Positions 1 through 5,783 of a stretch of 9,696 nt of DNA are shown one piece after another. The notes beneath the pieces were generated by a model, which saw only the letters and a list, made by a program, of their open reading frames with translations, was not told the DNA's origin and searched no databases. The DNA lies in the NCBI GenBank assembly GCA_036675505.1, contig JAKFEW010000025.1:1-9696 (forward strand), in the 5' to 3' direction. The stretch is from JAKFEW01 sp036675505. GTDB lineage: Bacteria; Cyanobacteriota; Sericytochromatia; S15B-MN24; JAQBPE01. Each line of letters opens with the position of its first letter. Position 1 is the stretch's first letter. Both the position numbers and the translations under genes were made by a program.

Positions 1-36
1 GGACAGCTCAACGGGCGGATTCCAGTAGCGAGTCAT
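1..36 (-). CDS. 5' end of a minus-strand gene, possibly a small heat-shock protein (Hsp20 family)
   Basis: Only the first 12 codons are inside the window; the gene continues past the left edge. They read MTRYWNPPVELS. The start is supported by a strong ribosome binding site, GGGAGG on the minus strand at 45-50, eight bases before the ATG, and by a candidate promoter at 70-98. A short aromatic stretch followed by W-N-P-x-x-E-L is typical of the N-terminus of bacterial small heat-shock proteins, which are ATP-independent holdases. The product guess rests on these few residues alone; the existence of a start here is much firmer than its identity. Confidence 0.5.
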   Translation of the reverse strand, partial: MTRYWNPPVELS

Positions 37-69
37 GGCGAACACCTCCCGGCACAACGGCCAGGATGT

Positions 70-98
70 GTTAGATCAAATCTCAGCTCGGTTGTCGA
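70..98 (-). promoter_or_regulatory. Candidate sigma-70-type promoter for the left-edge gene
   Basis: On the minus strand TCGACA (93-98) is followed after 17 bases by TCTAAC (70-75). These match the -35 and -10 consensus at five and four of six positions. Initiation would fall near base 63, giving a leader of about 27 bases that contains the GGGAGG ribosome binding site. It lies in the short gap after the SRPBCC gene, so the left-edge gene could be transcribed independently of it. There is no experimental support. Confidence 0.35.
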
Positions 99-111
99 TC
101 CCCGAAACTGA

Positions 112-807
112 TCAGGTCTCTAGCGGCCCCGATTCCCGCTCGAGTCGCCGCTTCAACCGGAGCAGATCCGCCCGCAGCCAGCGGGCCGGATCGGCGCCGA
201 TGGAGGCGGCGATGAGGCTGCCGAGGGCGCCGGCGGGCGGCTCGTAGGCGATCCGCACATGCACCCGCGTGCCACCGCCCTCGGCCGTGAAGCGCACGGT
301 GCCGTGGTGCCTCACGGCCGAGCCGGCCAGGCTGCGCCAGGCGATCAGGTTGCCCGGGACGAGCGTGGTGATCTCGGCGTCGAACTCGATCGGCACGCCG
401 GCCGGCCCGATCACGAGCCAGCACGAGCTGTGGCCGTCGCCATAGACCACGACGTCGCGCACGTGTTTCATGAACGTCGGGAAGCGCTCGAGGTCGCTCC
501 AGGCCGCGAATACGCGGTCGATCGGCGCTTCGATGCGGATGGTCGCGCTGATGTGCGCGTTTTCCACCTCGCCGAGGCCCACCAGCGTGGGCAGCGGTCG
601 GTCGGCGATCGCCCGCAACCCCAGCGCGACGCCGGCGCCGCCGAGCACCAGCGCGAGCGGGCCCCGCCGCGCGCTGGCGCGCATCATGAGGCCGAGCGCG
701 ACGCCGCCCGCCACCAGCCGCCAGCCGGTCGGCCAATGGCGCGGGAGCGCGGGAGCGAGGGCGGGACGGGCCACGTCCACGGGGCCTTCGAGCTCATTCG
801 CCACCAT
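112..807 (-). CDS. SRPBCC (START/polyketide cyclase-like) family protein with hydrophobic N-terminal region
   Basis: A 231-residue protein. The start at 807 is chosen over an in-frame upstream one at 876 because GGGGAGGG lies just before it and the extra residues look like leader sequence. Residues 28-70 hold two short hydrophobic stretches (31-42 and 52-66) separated by a basic turn, a probable membrane-associated segment resembling the DUF2892-type region often found ahead of this fold. Residues 85-225 match the SRPBCC helix-grip fold: a first strand (HISATIRIEAP), then the helix RVFAAWSDLERFPTFMKHV, alternating strands including the segment around FDAEIT and GTVRFTAEGGGTRVHVRI, and a long basic C-terminal helix (about 205-225). 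Such proteins bind hydrophobic ligands in an internal cavity. No catalytic residues or specific ligand can be assigned, and many relatives are annotated only as cyclase/dehydrase. Confidence 0.8.
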   Translation of the reverse strand: MVANELEGPVDVARPALAPALPRHWPTGWRLVAGGVALGLMMRASARRGPLALVLGGAGVALGLRAIADRPLPTLVGLGEVENAHISATIRIEAPIDRVFAAWSDLERFPTFMKHVRDVVVYGDGHSSCWLVIGPAGVPIEFDAEITTLVPGNLIAWRSLAGSAVRHHGTVRFTAEGGGTRVHVRIAYEPPAGALGSLIAASIGADPARWLRADLLRLKRRLERESGPLET

Positions 808-974
808 CGCTGCACCCTCCCCATTTCGAACCTGAAGCCTATCTTGATGTGTTCGCCGCGTCAGTCGAACAAGCAACCTTCCCCGCTCCGGTTAACCATT
901 CCTTGGCCTTGATATAACCCAATCTTGGGCATTTACATGCGCGCCGTCGTCGATAACCTCCCCAGGAAGACCCC
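808..974. promoter_or_regulatory. Divergent intergenic region between the SRPBCC gene and the LssY_C lipoprotein gene
   Basis: This 167-bp spacer must carry promoters in both directions. For the plus strand, TTGATA (909-914) and TTACAT (933-938), 18 bases apart, are a plausible -35/-10 pair about 30 bases before the lipoprotein ATG. Its spacer contains the palindrome CCCAA-TC-TTGGG (918-929). For the minus strand no convincing pair is seen, but there is an inverted repeat TGTTCG-N10-CGAACA (850-871), a possible repressor site. The region is richer in A and T than the flanking genes. All these sites are pattern matches only. Confidence 0.35.
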
Positions 975-1712
975 ATGGAACAACGCCGTTCGCCCCTCCT
1001 CGCCCTGGCCCTCGCCGCCGCGCTCGTCCTCACGGCATGCGGCCGCCCCGACGCCCTGCCGGCGTCCGCGCCACGCGCCCACGGACCCGTCCGGGCCGCC
1101 GACGCCCCGGCGCCGTCGGAATCCCCGGCGGTCCCGGCAGACGTCACGCTCCTCCCGCGGTTCACGCGCACCGCCCGCGGCCGCTCCGGCGACCCCGTGA
1201 ACGTGCTCATCGCGGGCACCGAGCGGCAGATCGTCGAGGGCTTCGACCAGGCGGGCTGGCTGCCCGCGGACCCCGTCACGCTCTGGAATGCCCTGCGCAT
1301 GCTCAAGGCCGGCGTCACGCGCGGAGACTACCCCACGGCGCCGATGAGCACGCTGTTCCTGTTCGGCCGCGAGCAGGACCTTTCCTACCAGAAGAACCCC
1401 CGCTCGATCATCGCGCGGGATCACCTGCGGGTCTGGAAGTCGCCGGTATTCGATCCGCTCGGCCGCCCCTACTGGGTGGTGGCGGCGACCAAGGACATCG
1501 CCGTGTACTGGAACAAGACGCACTCGACCCACCGCATCGACCCCGACGTGGACGCCGAGCGCCAGCTCGTGATCGACGATTGGGTCGCCACCGGCCGCGT
1601 GGCGAGGCAGGCCGCCTATCTCGCGACCGAGCCCGGCTACCGTGGCGCGAACGGCGAAGGCGACCCGTTCGTCACGGACGGCCGGGTCGTCGTGCTGGAC
1701 CTCGTGGAATAG
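975..1712 (+). CDS. Lipoprotein with an LssY C-terminal (LssY_C) type domain
   Basis: A 245-residue protein preceded by AGGAAG (964-969) with five bases to the ATG. Residues 1-22 form a lipoprotein signal: basic start, hydrophobic core and lipobox LTAC with Cys22 as the lipidated residue. Residues 23-56 are a Pro/Ala-rich linker. Residues about 60-215 resemble the LssY_C domain: PVNVLIAGTE, the helix QIVEGFDQAGW, the stretch around DHLRVWK, GRPYWVVAATKDIAV, and the signature HRIDPDVDAERQLVIDD (about 186-202). In many relatives this domain sits at the end of DedA or PAP2-type membrane proteins linked to the Legionella LssY secretion locus; its biochemical role is not known. Here it stands alone on a lipid anchor, so an envelope location is inferred. 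It converges on pckG with 33 bases between stop codons. Confidence 0.8.
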   Translation: MEQRRSPLLALALAAALVLTACGRPDALPASAPRAHGPVRAADAPAPSESPAVPADVTLLPRFTRTARGRSGDPVNVLIAGTERQIVEGFDQAGWLPADPVTLWNALRMLKAGVTRGDYPTAPMSTLFLFGREQDLSYQKNPRSIIARDHLRVWKSPVFDPLGRPYWVVAATKDIAVYWNKTHSTHRIDPDVDAERQLVIDDWVATGRVARQAAYLATEPGYRGANGEGDPFVTDGRVVVLDLVE

Positions 1713-1722
1713 CCCCACGAGG
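1700..1722. terminator. Hairpin over the LssY_C gene stop codon, possible two-way terminator
   Basis: CCTCGTGG (1700-1707) pairs perfectly with CCACGAGG (1715-1722) around a 7-base loop that contains the TAG stop of the lipoprotein gene. It lies between two convergent genes, where a terminator acting in both directions would be expected. Neither side has a T-tract, so if it terminates it is not a classical intrinsic terminator. It could equally act as an mRNA 3'-end stabiliser. Confidence 0.4.
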
Positions 1723-1745
1723 CCCGGCGGCGGGTGGCGGGTCGG

Positions 1746-3596
1746 CTATTCCGGCAGGTCCGGCGCCATGTGCCAGTGGCGCGGCGAGCGCCAAAGGCGG
1801 CAGATGAGCAACTCGCGCTCGAAGACCATCTCACGCGGCAGGCGATCGACCAGGCCGAGGAACAGCTCCTCGTGGAGCAGCGTCTCGCGCTTCCAACCCT
1901 CGCGGTCGACCTCCATCAGCTGCTCGAACTTCTCGAAGCCGAAGTCCAGGCCGTCCCAGGTGAGGTCCTCGTAGCGCGGCATCCAGCCCAGCGGGCTCTC
2001 GACGCCGTAAGCGCGGCCATGCAGCCGGTCCACGATCCACGCGAGGACGCGCGTGTTGTCGCCGAAGCCCGGCCACATGAACTTGCCGTCCTCGTCCTGG
2101 CGGAACCAGTTCACGTGGAAGATGCGCGGCGGGTTGGTGACCTCGCGACCCATCTTGAGCCAGTGGCTCAGGTAATCGGCCATGTGGTAGCCGCAGAAGG
2201 GCAGCATCGCCATCGGGTCGCGGCGGACGACGCCGGTGGCGCCCGCGGCCGCGGCCGTGGTGGCCGAGCCCATCGTCGCGCCCAGGTACACGCCGTGCGT
2301 CCAGTTGAACGACTGGAAGACCAGCGGCACCAGCGACGTGCGGCGGCCGCCGAAGACCATGCCGCTGATCGGCACGCCCTGCGGGTCGTCGAAGGCCGGA
2401 TCGATGATCGGGCATTGCTGGATCGGTGCTGTGAAGCGCGAGTTCGGGTGCGCGGCCTTGCGCCCGCAGTCCGGCGTCCATTCCTGGCCCGTCCAGTCGA
2501 CAGCCCTGGCCGGCGGCGTCTTGGTCATGCCTTCCCACCAGATGTCGCCGTCCTCGGTAAGCGCCACGTTCGTGAAGATCGTGTTTTCCCGGATCGAGGC
2601 CATCGCGTTCGGGTTGGTGTCTTCGGCGGTGCCGGGCGCGACGCCAAAGAAGCCATTTTCCGGGTTGATGGCGTGCAGGCGGCCGTCCTCGCCGGGGTGC
2701 ATCCAGGCGATGTCGTCGCCGATCGTCGTGATTTTCCACCCGTTCATGGACGCCGGCGGCACCAGCATCGCGAAGTTCGTCTTGCCGCAGGCGCTCGGGA
2801 AGGCCGCGGTGACGTAGGTCTTGTCGCCCTTCGGGCTCTGGACGCCCATGATCAGCATGTGCTCGGCCATCCAGCCCTCGTCGCGGCCCTGGATCGAGGC
2901 GATCCGCAGCGCGAAGCACTTCTTGCCGAGCAGGGCGTTGCCGCCGTAGCCCGAGCCGTACGACCAGATCTCACGCTCTTCGGGGAAGTGGACGATGTAC
3001 TTGTTTTCCTTGTTGCAGGGCCAGGAGACGTCCTGCTGGCCCGGGGCGAGCGGCGCGCCGACGGAATGGAGGCAGCGCACGAACTCGCCATCGGCGCCCA
3101 GAGAGGCGAGCACCTTCTCGCCCATGCGGGTCATGATCCGCATGTTCACGACGACGTAGGGCGAATCCGAGATTTCGACGCCGAACTTGGCATAAGGTGA
3201 GCCGAGCGGACCCATGCAGAAGGGGACCACGTACATCGTGCGTCCGCGCATGCAGCCATCGAAGAGGCCGCGCAGCGTCGCCTTCATCTGGCTGGGCTCC
3301 TGCCAGTTGTTCGTGGGGCCGGCCTCTTCCTGGCGGCGGCTGCAGATGTAGGTGCGGTCCTCGACCCGCGCGACGTCGTTCTCGTCGGAACGGGCCAGGA
3401 AGCTGTTGGGGCGCTTCGCGGGGTTCAACTTGATGAACGTGCCGCAGTCCACCATCTCCTGGCAGAGGCGGTCATATTCTTCCTGGGAGCCGTCGCACAC
3501 GACCACCCGGTCAGGCTTCGTGAGGGCGGCGACCTCCTCGACCCAGGCGCGCAGGCGGCCGTGAGCGATGGTGGTCGGGGGAGCGACGGTCGTCAT
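1746..3596 (-). CDS. pckG: Phosphoenolpyruvate carboxykinase (GTP)
   Basis: A 616-residue enzyme of normal family length. It interconverts oxaloacetate plus GTP with phosphoenolpyruvate, CO2 and GDP in the cytosol, the first committed step of gluconeogenesis and, in some bacteria, an anaplerotic step. The start at 3596 has AGGAGG eight bases upstream; a longer in-frame reading from 3716 adds non-conserved residues. Family features are all present: RPNSFLARSD (62-71), SGYGGNALLGKKC (215-227) with metal-binding Lys226, AEHM (244-247) with metal-ligand His246, the P-loop FPSACGKTN (266-274) with the hyperreactive Cys270, the kinase-2 motif GDDIAWM (293-299), INPENGFFGVAPGT (310-323), the substrate-binding stretch HPNSRF (383-388), and FHVNWFR (493-499). 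No damage is seen. The sequence clearly belongs to the GTP-dependent class, not the ATP-dependent one. Confidence 0.98.
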   Translation of the reverse strand: MTTVAPPTTIAHGRLRAWVEEVAALTKPDRVVVCDGSQEEYDRLCQEMVDCGTFIKLNPAKRPNSFLARSDENDVARVEDRTYICSRRQEEAGPTNNWQEPSQMKATLRGLFDGCMRGRTMYVVPFCMGPLGSPYAKFGVEISDSPYVVVNMRIMTRMGEKVLASLGADGEFVRCLHSVGAPLAPGQQDVSWPCNKENKYIVHFPEEREIWSYGSGYGGNALLGKKCFALRIASIQGRDEGWMAEHMLIMGVQSPKGDKTYVTAAFPSACGKTNFAMLVPPASMNGWKITTIGDDIAWMHPGEDGRLHAINPENGFFGVAPGTAEDTNPNAMASIRENTIFTNVALTEDGDIWWEGMTKTPPARAVDWTGQEWTPDCGRKAAHPNSRFTAPIQQCPIIDPAFDDPQGVPISGMVFGGRRTSLVPLVFQSFNWTHGVYLGATMGSATTAAAAGATGVVRRDPMAMLPFCGYHMADYLSHWLKMGREVTNPPRIFHVNWFRQDEDGKFMWPGFGDNTRVLAWIVDRLHGRAYGVESPLGWMPRYEDLTWDGLDFGFEKFEQLMEVDREGWKRETLLHEELFLGLVDRLPREMVFERELLICRLWRSPRHWHMAPDLPE

Positions 3597-3705
3597 TGAC
3601 TGAACCTCCTGATGTGCACGGGCCGGGTGGTGAGCGGGGCCCCGGGTTAGGTCGAAATGTCCCCCCGATCCTACCAGATCGAGCGGCTCCTCGCTGTCAG
3701 TATTA
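3597..3705 (-). promoter_or_regulatory. pckG leader and probable promoter region
   Basis: The spacer upstream of pckG holds its strong AGGAGG ribosome binding site and, further up on the minus strand, TAGGAT (3668-3673), a fair -10 element. CTGACA lies 21 bases further upstream, too far for a standard -35, so the promoter call is weak. The hairpin at 3706-3735 separates this region from the gene upstream, so pckG probably needs a promoter here. Confidence 0.3.
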
Positions 3706-3735
3706 AGGCCCCGCACTTCGGAAAGTGCGGGGCCT
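3706..3735 (-). terminator. Intrinsic terminator-like hairpin after the repeat lipoprotein gene
   Basis: A perfect 13-bp GC-rich stem (3706-3718 with 3723-3735) closes a 4-base loop, 16 bases past the lipoprotein stop. On the minus strand it is followed by TAATACTG: the last stem T plus this short AT-rich run is a weak T-tract. Its position and strength suit termination of the minus-strand lipoprotein transcript ahead of pckG. Confidence 0.8.
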
Positions 3736-3750
3736 CGTGAGATCGGTCGC

Positions 3751-5067
3751 TCAGAAGGGGAGCTGCACCAACTTCAGGGAGCCGACCGGCACGGCCCAGG
3801 CGTCGTTCGAGCCCAGCGTGGTGCCGGCGCCGGACAACAGCTCGACCCGGTAGACGCAGCCTTCCGGGATGTCGACGGGCTTGGTGGTGGTGCCGTCCGC
3901 CTCGAGCAGCACGGAGGCCCGGATCGGCCAGTTGAGCCGGTTCGGATCCGCTTCGTCGCGCTTGCGGAACACCACGCGGGCGCCACCCAGGATGCTGGTC
4001 TTGAACGTGTGCGTCCGCGGCGGCGCGCAATCCGCGGGGGTCGGCGGGGCGGTCGGCGTGGGCTTGGGCGTGTACAGCGGAAGGTTGGGCGTCGTGGTGG
4101 CGCCCGGCGTCGGGGCCGCCTGGGGCGGTGGGGGCACCGAGGGCGCCGGCAACGGCGTCGCGTTCGGGCCGGCCGGGCCCACGTTCGTCGTCGGGCCCTT
4201 GGCGAGCGACGTGCGCAGCGCGGTGAGCTTCTCGGCGAGCCCGGGCACCTGGGCCTCGAGCTCGGCGGCCTTGAGGCCGACCGCGACGGCATCGCGGTAG
4301 TCGGGCGTGGTCGGGTCGGTGAGGGCGTTGCGCACGTCGCCGACGGCGTTCTTGAAGACGGTGGCCTCGAATTCGCCGAGCTGGCCATCCTTGCGAATGG
4401 CCGCGGCGCGGATCGCGGCCAGGGTGCTGGCGGCGTCGACCTCGACCGGGGTGGCGGCGCCCGATCGCACGAGCGCCACGAGCAGGCCGCGTTTGCCGTC
4501 CTTGTAAGGCACGAGCGCGTTCACGACCAGCGTGAAACCGGCCGGGACGTGCGGGATCGTGTAGCGACCGGCTTCATCCGTCGCGACCGGCGGCAGGCCC
4601 GGGATCGGGCGGCCGAGGCCGTCGCACAGGAACACGACCACGCCGCCGAGCGCCTGGTCGGAGACGGCGAGCAGGTTGCGGTAGTTCATGCCACCCGCGG
4701 CGACGAGGTTGCCGTTGCCGCCGGCCGTGAGGTTCATGCCGCCAGCGGCGACCAGGTTCATGCTGCCGGCCGCGACCAGGTTCATGCCACCCGCCGCGAC
4801 CAGGTTCATGCCGCCCGCGGCGACCAGGTTCATGCCCCCGGCCGCGACGAGGTTCATGCCGCCGGCGGCCACGAGCCCGTTCGGGACGCGCACGGCGCCG
4901 TCGATGGTGACGCGGTTGGTGGCGATCGCCGCCGTCCCGCCGGTCGTCGTCGCGGCTGCCGGGGCGGCGTCCACCGCCGTGGGGGTGGTGGCAGCCGGCG
5001 GCACGGGAGCCGCACAGGCTGCGAGCGCGCAGGTCACGGCCACCATCGCGAGAGCACTTCGACGCAT
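3751..5067 (-). CDS. Modular lipoprotein: LVAAGGMN octapeptide repeats, transthyretin-like domain, proline-rich linker
   Basis: A 438-residue exported protein of unknown function. The start at 5067 has AGGAGG seven bases upstream and opens a lipoprotein signal with lipobox LAAC (Cys18); a longer reading from 5163 is unlikely because it would begin upstream of the candidate promoter. Domains in order: low-complexity Ala/Thr/Pro linker (19-50); eight contiguous 8-residue repeats of consensus LVAAGGMN (65-128); a carboxypeptidase-regulatory or transthyretin-like beta-sandwich (about 138-185), recognised from GVVVFLCDGLGRPIPG, TDEAGRYTIPHVPAGF and following strands; a helical segment (about 210-290); a Pro/Thr linker (300-346); and a C-terminal beta-rich domain (347-438) with Cys347 and Cys404 that could form a disulfide. 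Such architecture suggests a surface or periplasmic structural or binding role. It has its own candidate promoter and terminator. The helical and C-terminal parts are not recognised. Confidence 0.85.
   Translation of the reverse strand: MRRSALAMVAVTCALAACAAPVPPAATTPTAVDAAPAAATTTGGTAAIATNRVTIDGAVRVPNGLVAAGGMNLVAAGGMNLVAAGGMNLVAAGGMNLVAAGSMNLVAAGGMNLTAGGNGNLVAAGGMNYRNLLAVSDQALGGVVVFLCDGLGRPIPGLPPVATDEAGRYTIPHVPAGFTLVVNALVPYKDGKRGLLVALVRSGAATPVEVDAASTLAAIRAAAIRKDGQLGEFEATVFKNAVGDVRNALTDPTTPDYRDAVAVGLKAAELEAQVPGLAEKLTALRTSLAKGPTTNVGPAGPNATPLPAPSVPPPPQAAPTPGATTTPNLPLYTPKPTPTAPPTPADCAPPRTHTFKTSILGGARVVFRKRDEADPNRLNWPIRASVLLEADGTTTKPVDIPEGCVYRVELLSGAGTTLGSNDAWAVPVGSLKLVQLPF
4684..4875 (-). repeat. 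Eight tandem 24-bp units encoding LVAAGGMN
   Basis: The array is exactly 8 x 24 bases, in frame with the lipoprotein. In coding order, units 1-4, 6 and 8 give identical peptides, unit 5 changes one Gly to Ser, and unit 7 is diverged (LTAGGNGN). The identical peptides are encoded with several different third-position bases; for example units 1 and 2 differ at three sites, all synonymous. Codon drift with a preserved peptide indicates that the array is not a fresh slippage product and that the amino-acid pattern is being maintained. Confidence 0.97.
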
Positions 5068-5123
5068 GTTCACACCTCCTGACACCCCGCCCCCCTCGAA
5101 CCCCGTGGGACCAGGCGAGCGTT

Positions 5124-5150
5124 CGTATACCCGGCGCTCTGCTATGTCAA
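5124..5150 (-). promoter_or_regulatory. Candidate sigma-70-type promoter of the repeat lipoprotein gene
   Basis: A perfect -35 hexamer TTGACA (minus strand, 5145-5150) is followed 15 bases later by TATACG (5124-5129); a 17-base spacing would instead use TACGAA. The bases upstream of the -35 are unusually AT-rich for this window (TTTGTTACGTGTTTGTTGCG), like an UP element. Initiation near 5115 would give a leader of roughly 50 bases. The weak small stem GCGG-CT-CCGC (5172-5181), followed on the minus strand by TTTGTT, may end the ppa transcript just before it. Confidence 0.55.
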
Positions 5151-5208
5151 TCGCAACAAACACGTAACAAAGCGGCTCCGCGGCCGGGACGGACGCGAAC
5201 TCGCGGGC

Positions 5209-5757
5209 TCAGGCGCCGATCGGCGCGTGCTTCTCGGCCCAGGTCGCCGCGCAACGCGTGATGTAGTCGCGCGCATGGTCCACCGAGAACCAGCCCTCCA
5301 CCGCCGGGAACGAGCCATCGAGCGTCTTGTAGGTGCGGAAGAAGTGCTCGAGCTCGACGAGACGGTGCGGCGAGACCTCCTCGAGGCGGTGCATGTGGTC
5401 GAAGCGCTTGTCGCCCGTGGGCACGGCCAGGACCTTGAAGTCCTCGCCGGCGTCGTCCATCTTCATGAGGCCGACCGGGCGGACCGGCATCACGCAGCCC
5501 GGGAAGCTCGGCTGCTCGACCAGGATCAGCACGTCGACCGGGTCGCCGTCGCCCGCGAGCGTGCGCGGCAAGAAGCCGTAGTCGACGACGTACACCATCG
5601 GCGCGGAGAGCACCCGATCGAGCGTGAAGACCTTGAGGTCGTGGTCGTATTCGTACTTGTTGCGGCTCCCCTTCGGGATCTCGACCACCGCGTTGACCTC
5701 GTTCGGCGCACCTTTGCCCAGGGGCAGGGTTTCGTAATCAATCATGGCGGGGATCAT
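5209..5757 (-). CDS. ppa: Inorganic pyrophosphatase, family I
   Basis: A 182-residue soluble enzyme that hydrolyses pyrophosphate to two phosphates, pulling biosynthetic reactions forward; the length is close to other bacterial family I enzymes. Conserved elements: EIPKGSRNKYEYD (26-38) with catalytic Glu and Lys, the DYGFLPRT strand (59-66), the metal-binding signature DGDPVDV (70-76), KMDDAGEDFKVLAVP (99-113) with further metal-ligand acids and Lys108, and the C-terminal YK (143-144). The start is uncertain: Met1 at 5757 or Met5 at 5745 (MIDYETLP). Neither has a good ribosome binding site; GGGGGA lies about 12 bases before the first. The gene begins 26 bases after the stop of the M30-like protease gene, so it may depend on upstream transcription or have a promoter inside that gene. 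Confidence 0.97.
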   Translation of the reverse strand: MIPAMIDYETLPLGKGAPNEVNAVVEIPKGSRNKYEYDHDLKVFTLDRVLSAPMVYVVDYGFLPRTLAGDGDPVDVLILVEQPSFPGCVMPVRPVGLMKMDDAGEDFKVLAVPTGDKRFDHMHRLEEVSPHRLVELEHFFRTYKTLDGSFPAVEGWFSVDHARDYITRCAATWAEKHAPIGA

Positions 5758-5783
5758 ACCGCAAACCGGTCCCCCGTGGGAAC

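Noticed and set aside
35..247. Small plus-strand frame at the left edge
   Set aside because: It has no ribosome binding site, has Arg/Ser-rich shadow composition and overlaps both the SRPBCC gene and the supported minus-strand gene start.
933..1718. Minus-strand frame opposite the LssY_C lipoprotein
   Set aside because: It has no recognisable domain and is opposite a gene with a lipobox and family motifs.
1734..3200. Long plus-strand open frame opposite pckG
   Set aside because: It is the antisense shadow of a clearly recognised enzyme in GC-rich DNA, has Arg/Ala/His-rich low-complexity composition and matches no family I know.
3597..3750. A riboswitch or structured leader upstream of pckG
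   Set aside because: Apart from the terminator of the upstream gene I see no conserved riboswitch-like elements.
4684..4875. The 24-bp repeats as a CRISPR-like array
   Set aside because: The units are directly adjacent with no spacers and lie in frame inside a coding region.
4009..5167. Plus-strand frames over the repeat lipoprotein, one with an apparent RFMPPAAT repeat
   Set aside because: The repeats are the reverse complement of the LVAAGGMN array. The minus frame has the signal peptide, ribosome binding site and synonymous codon pattern of a real gene.
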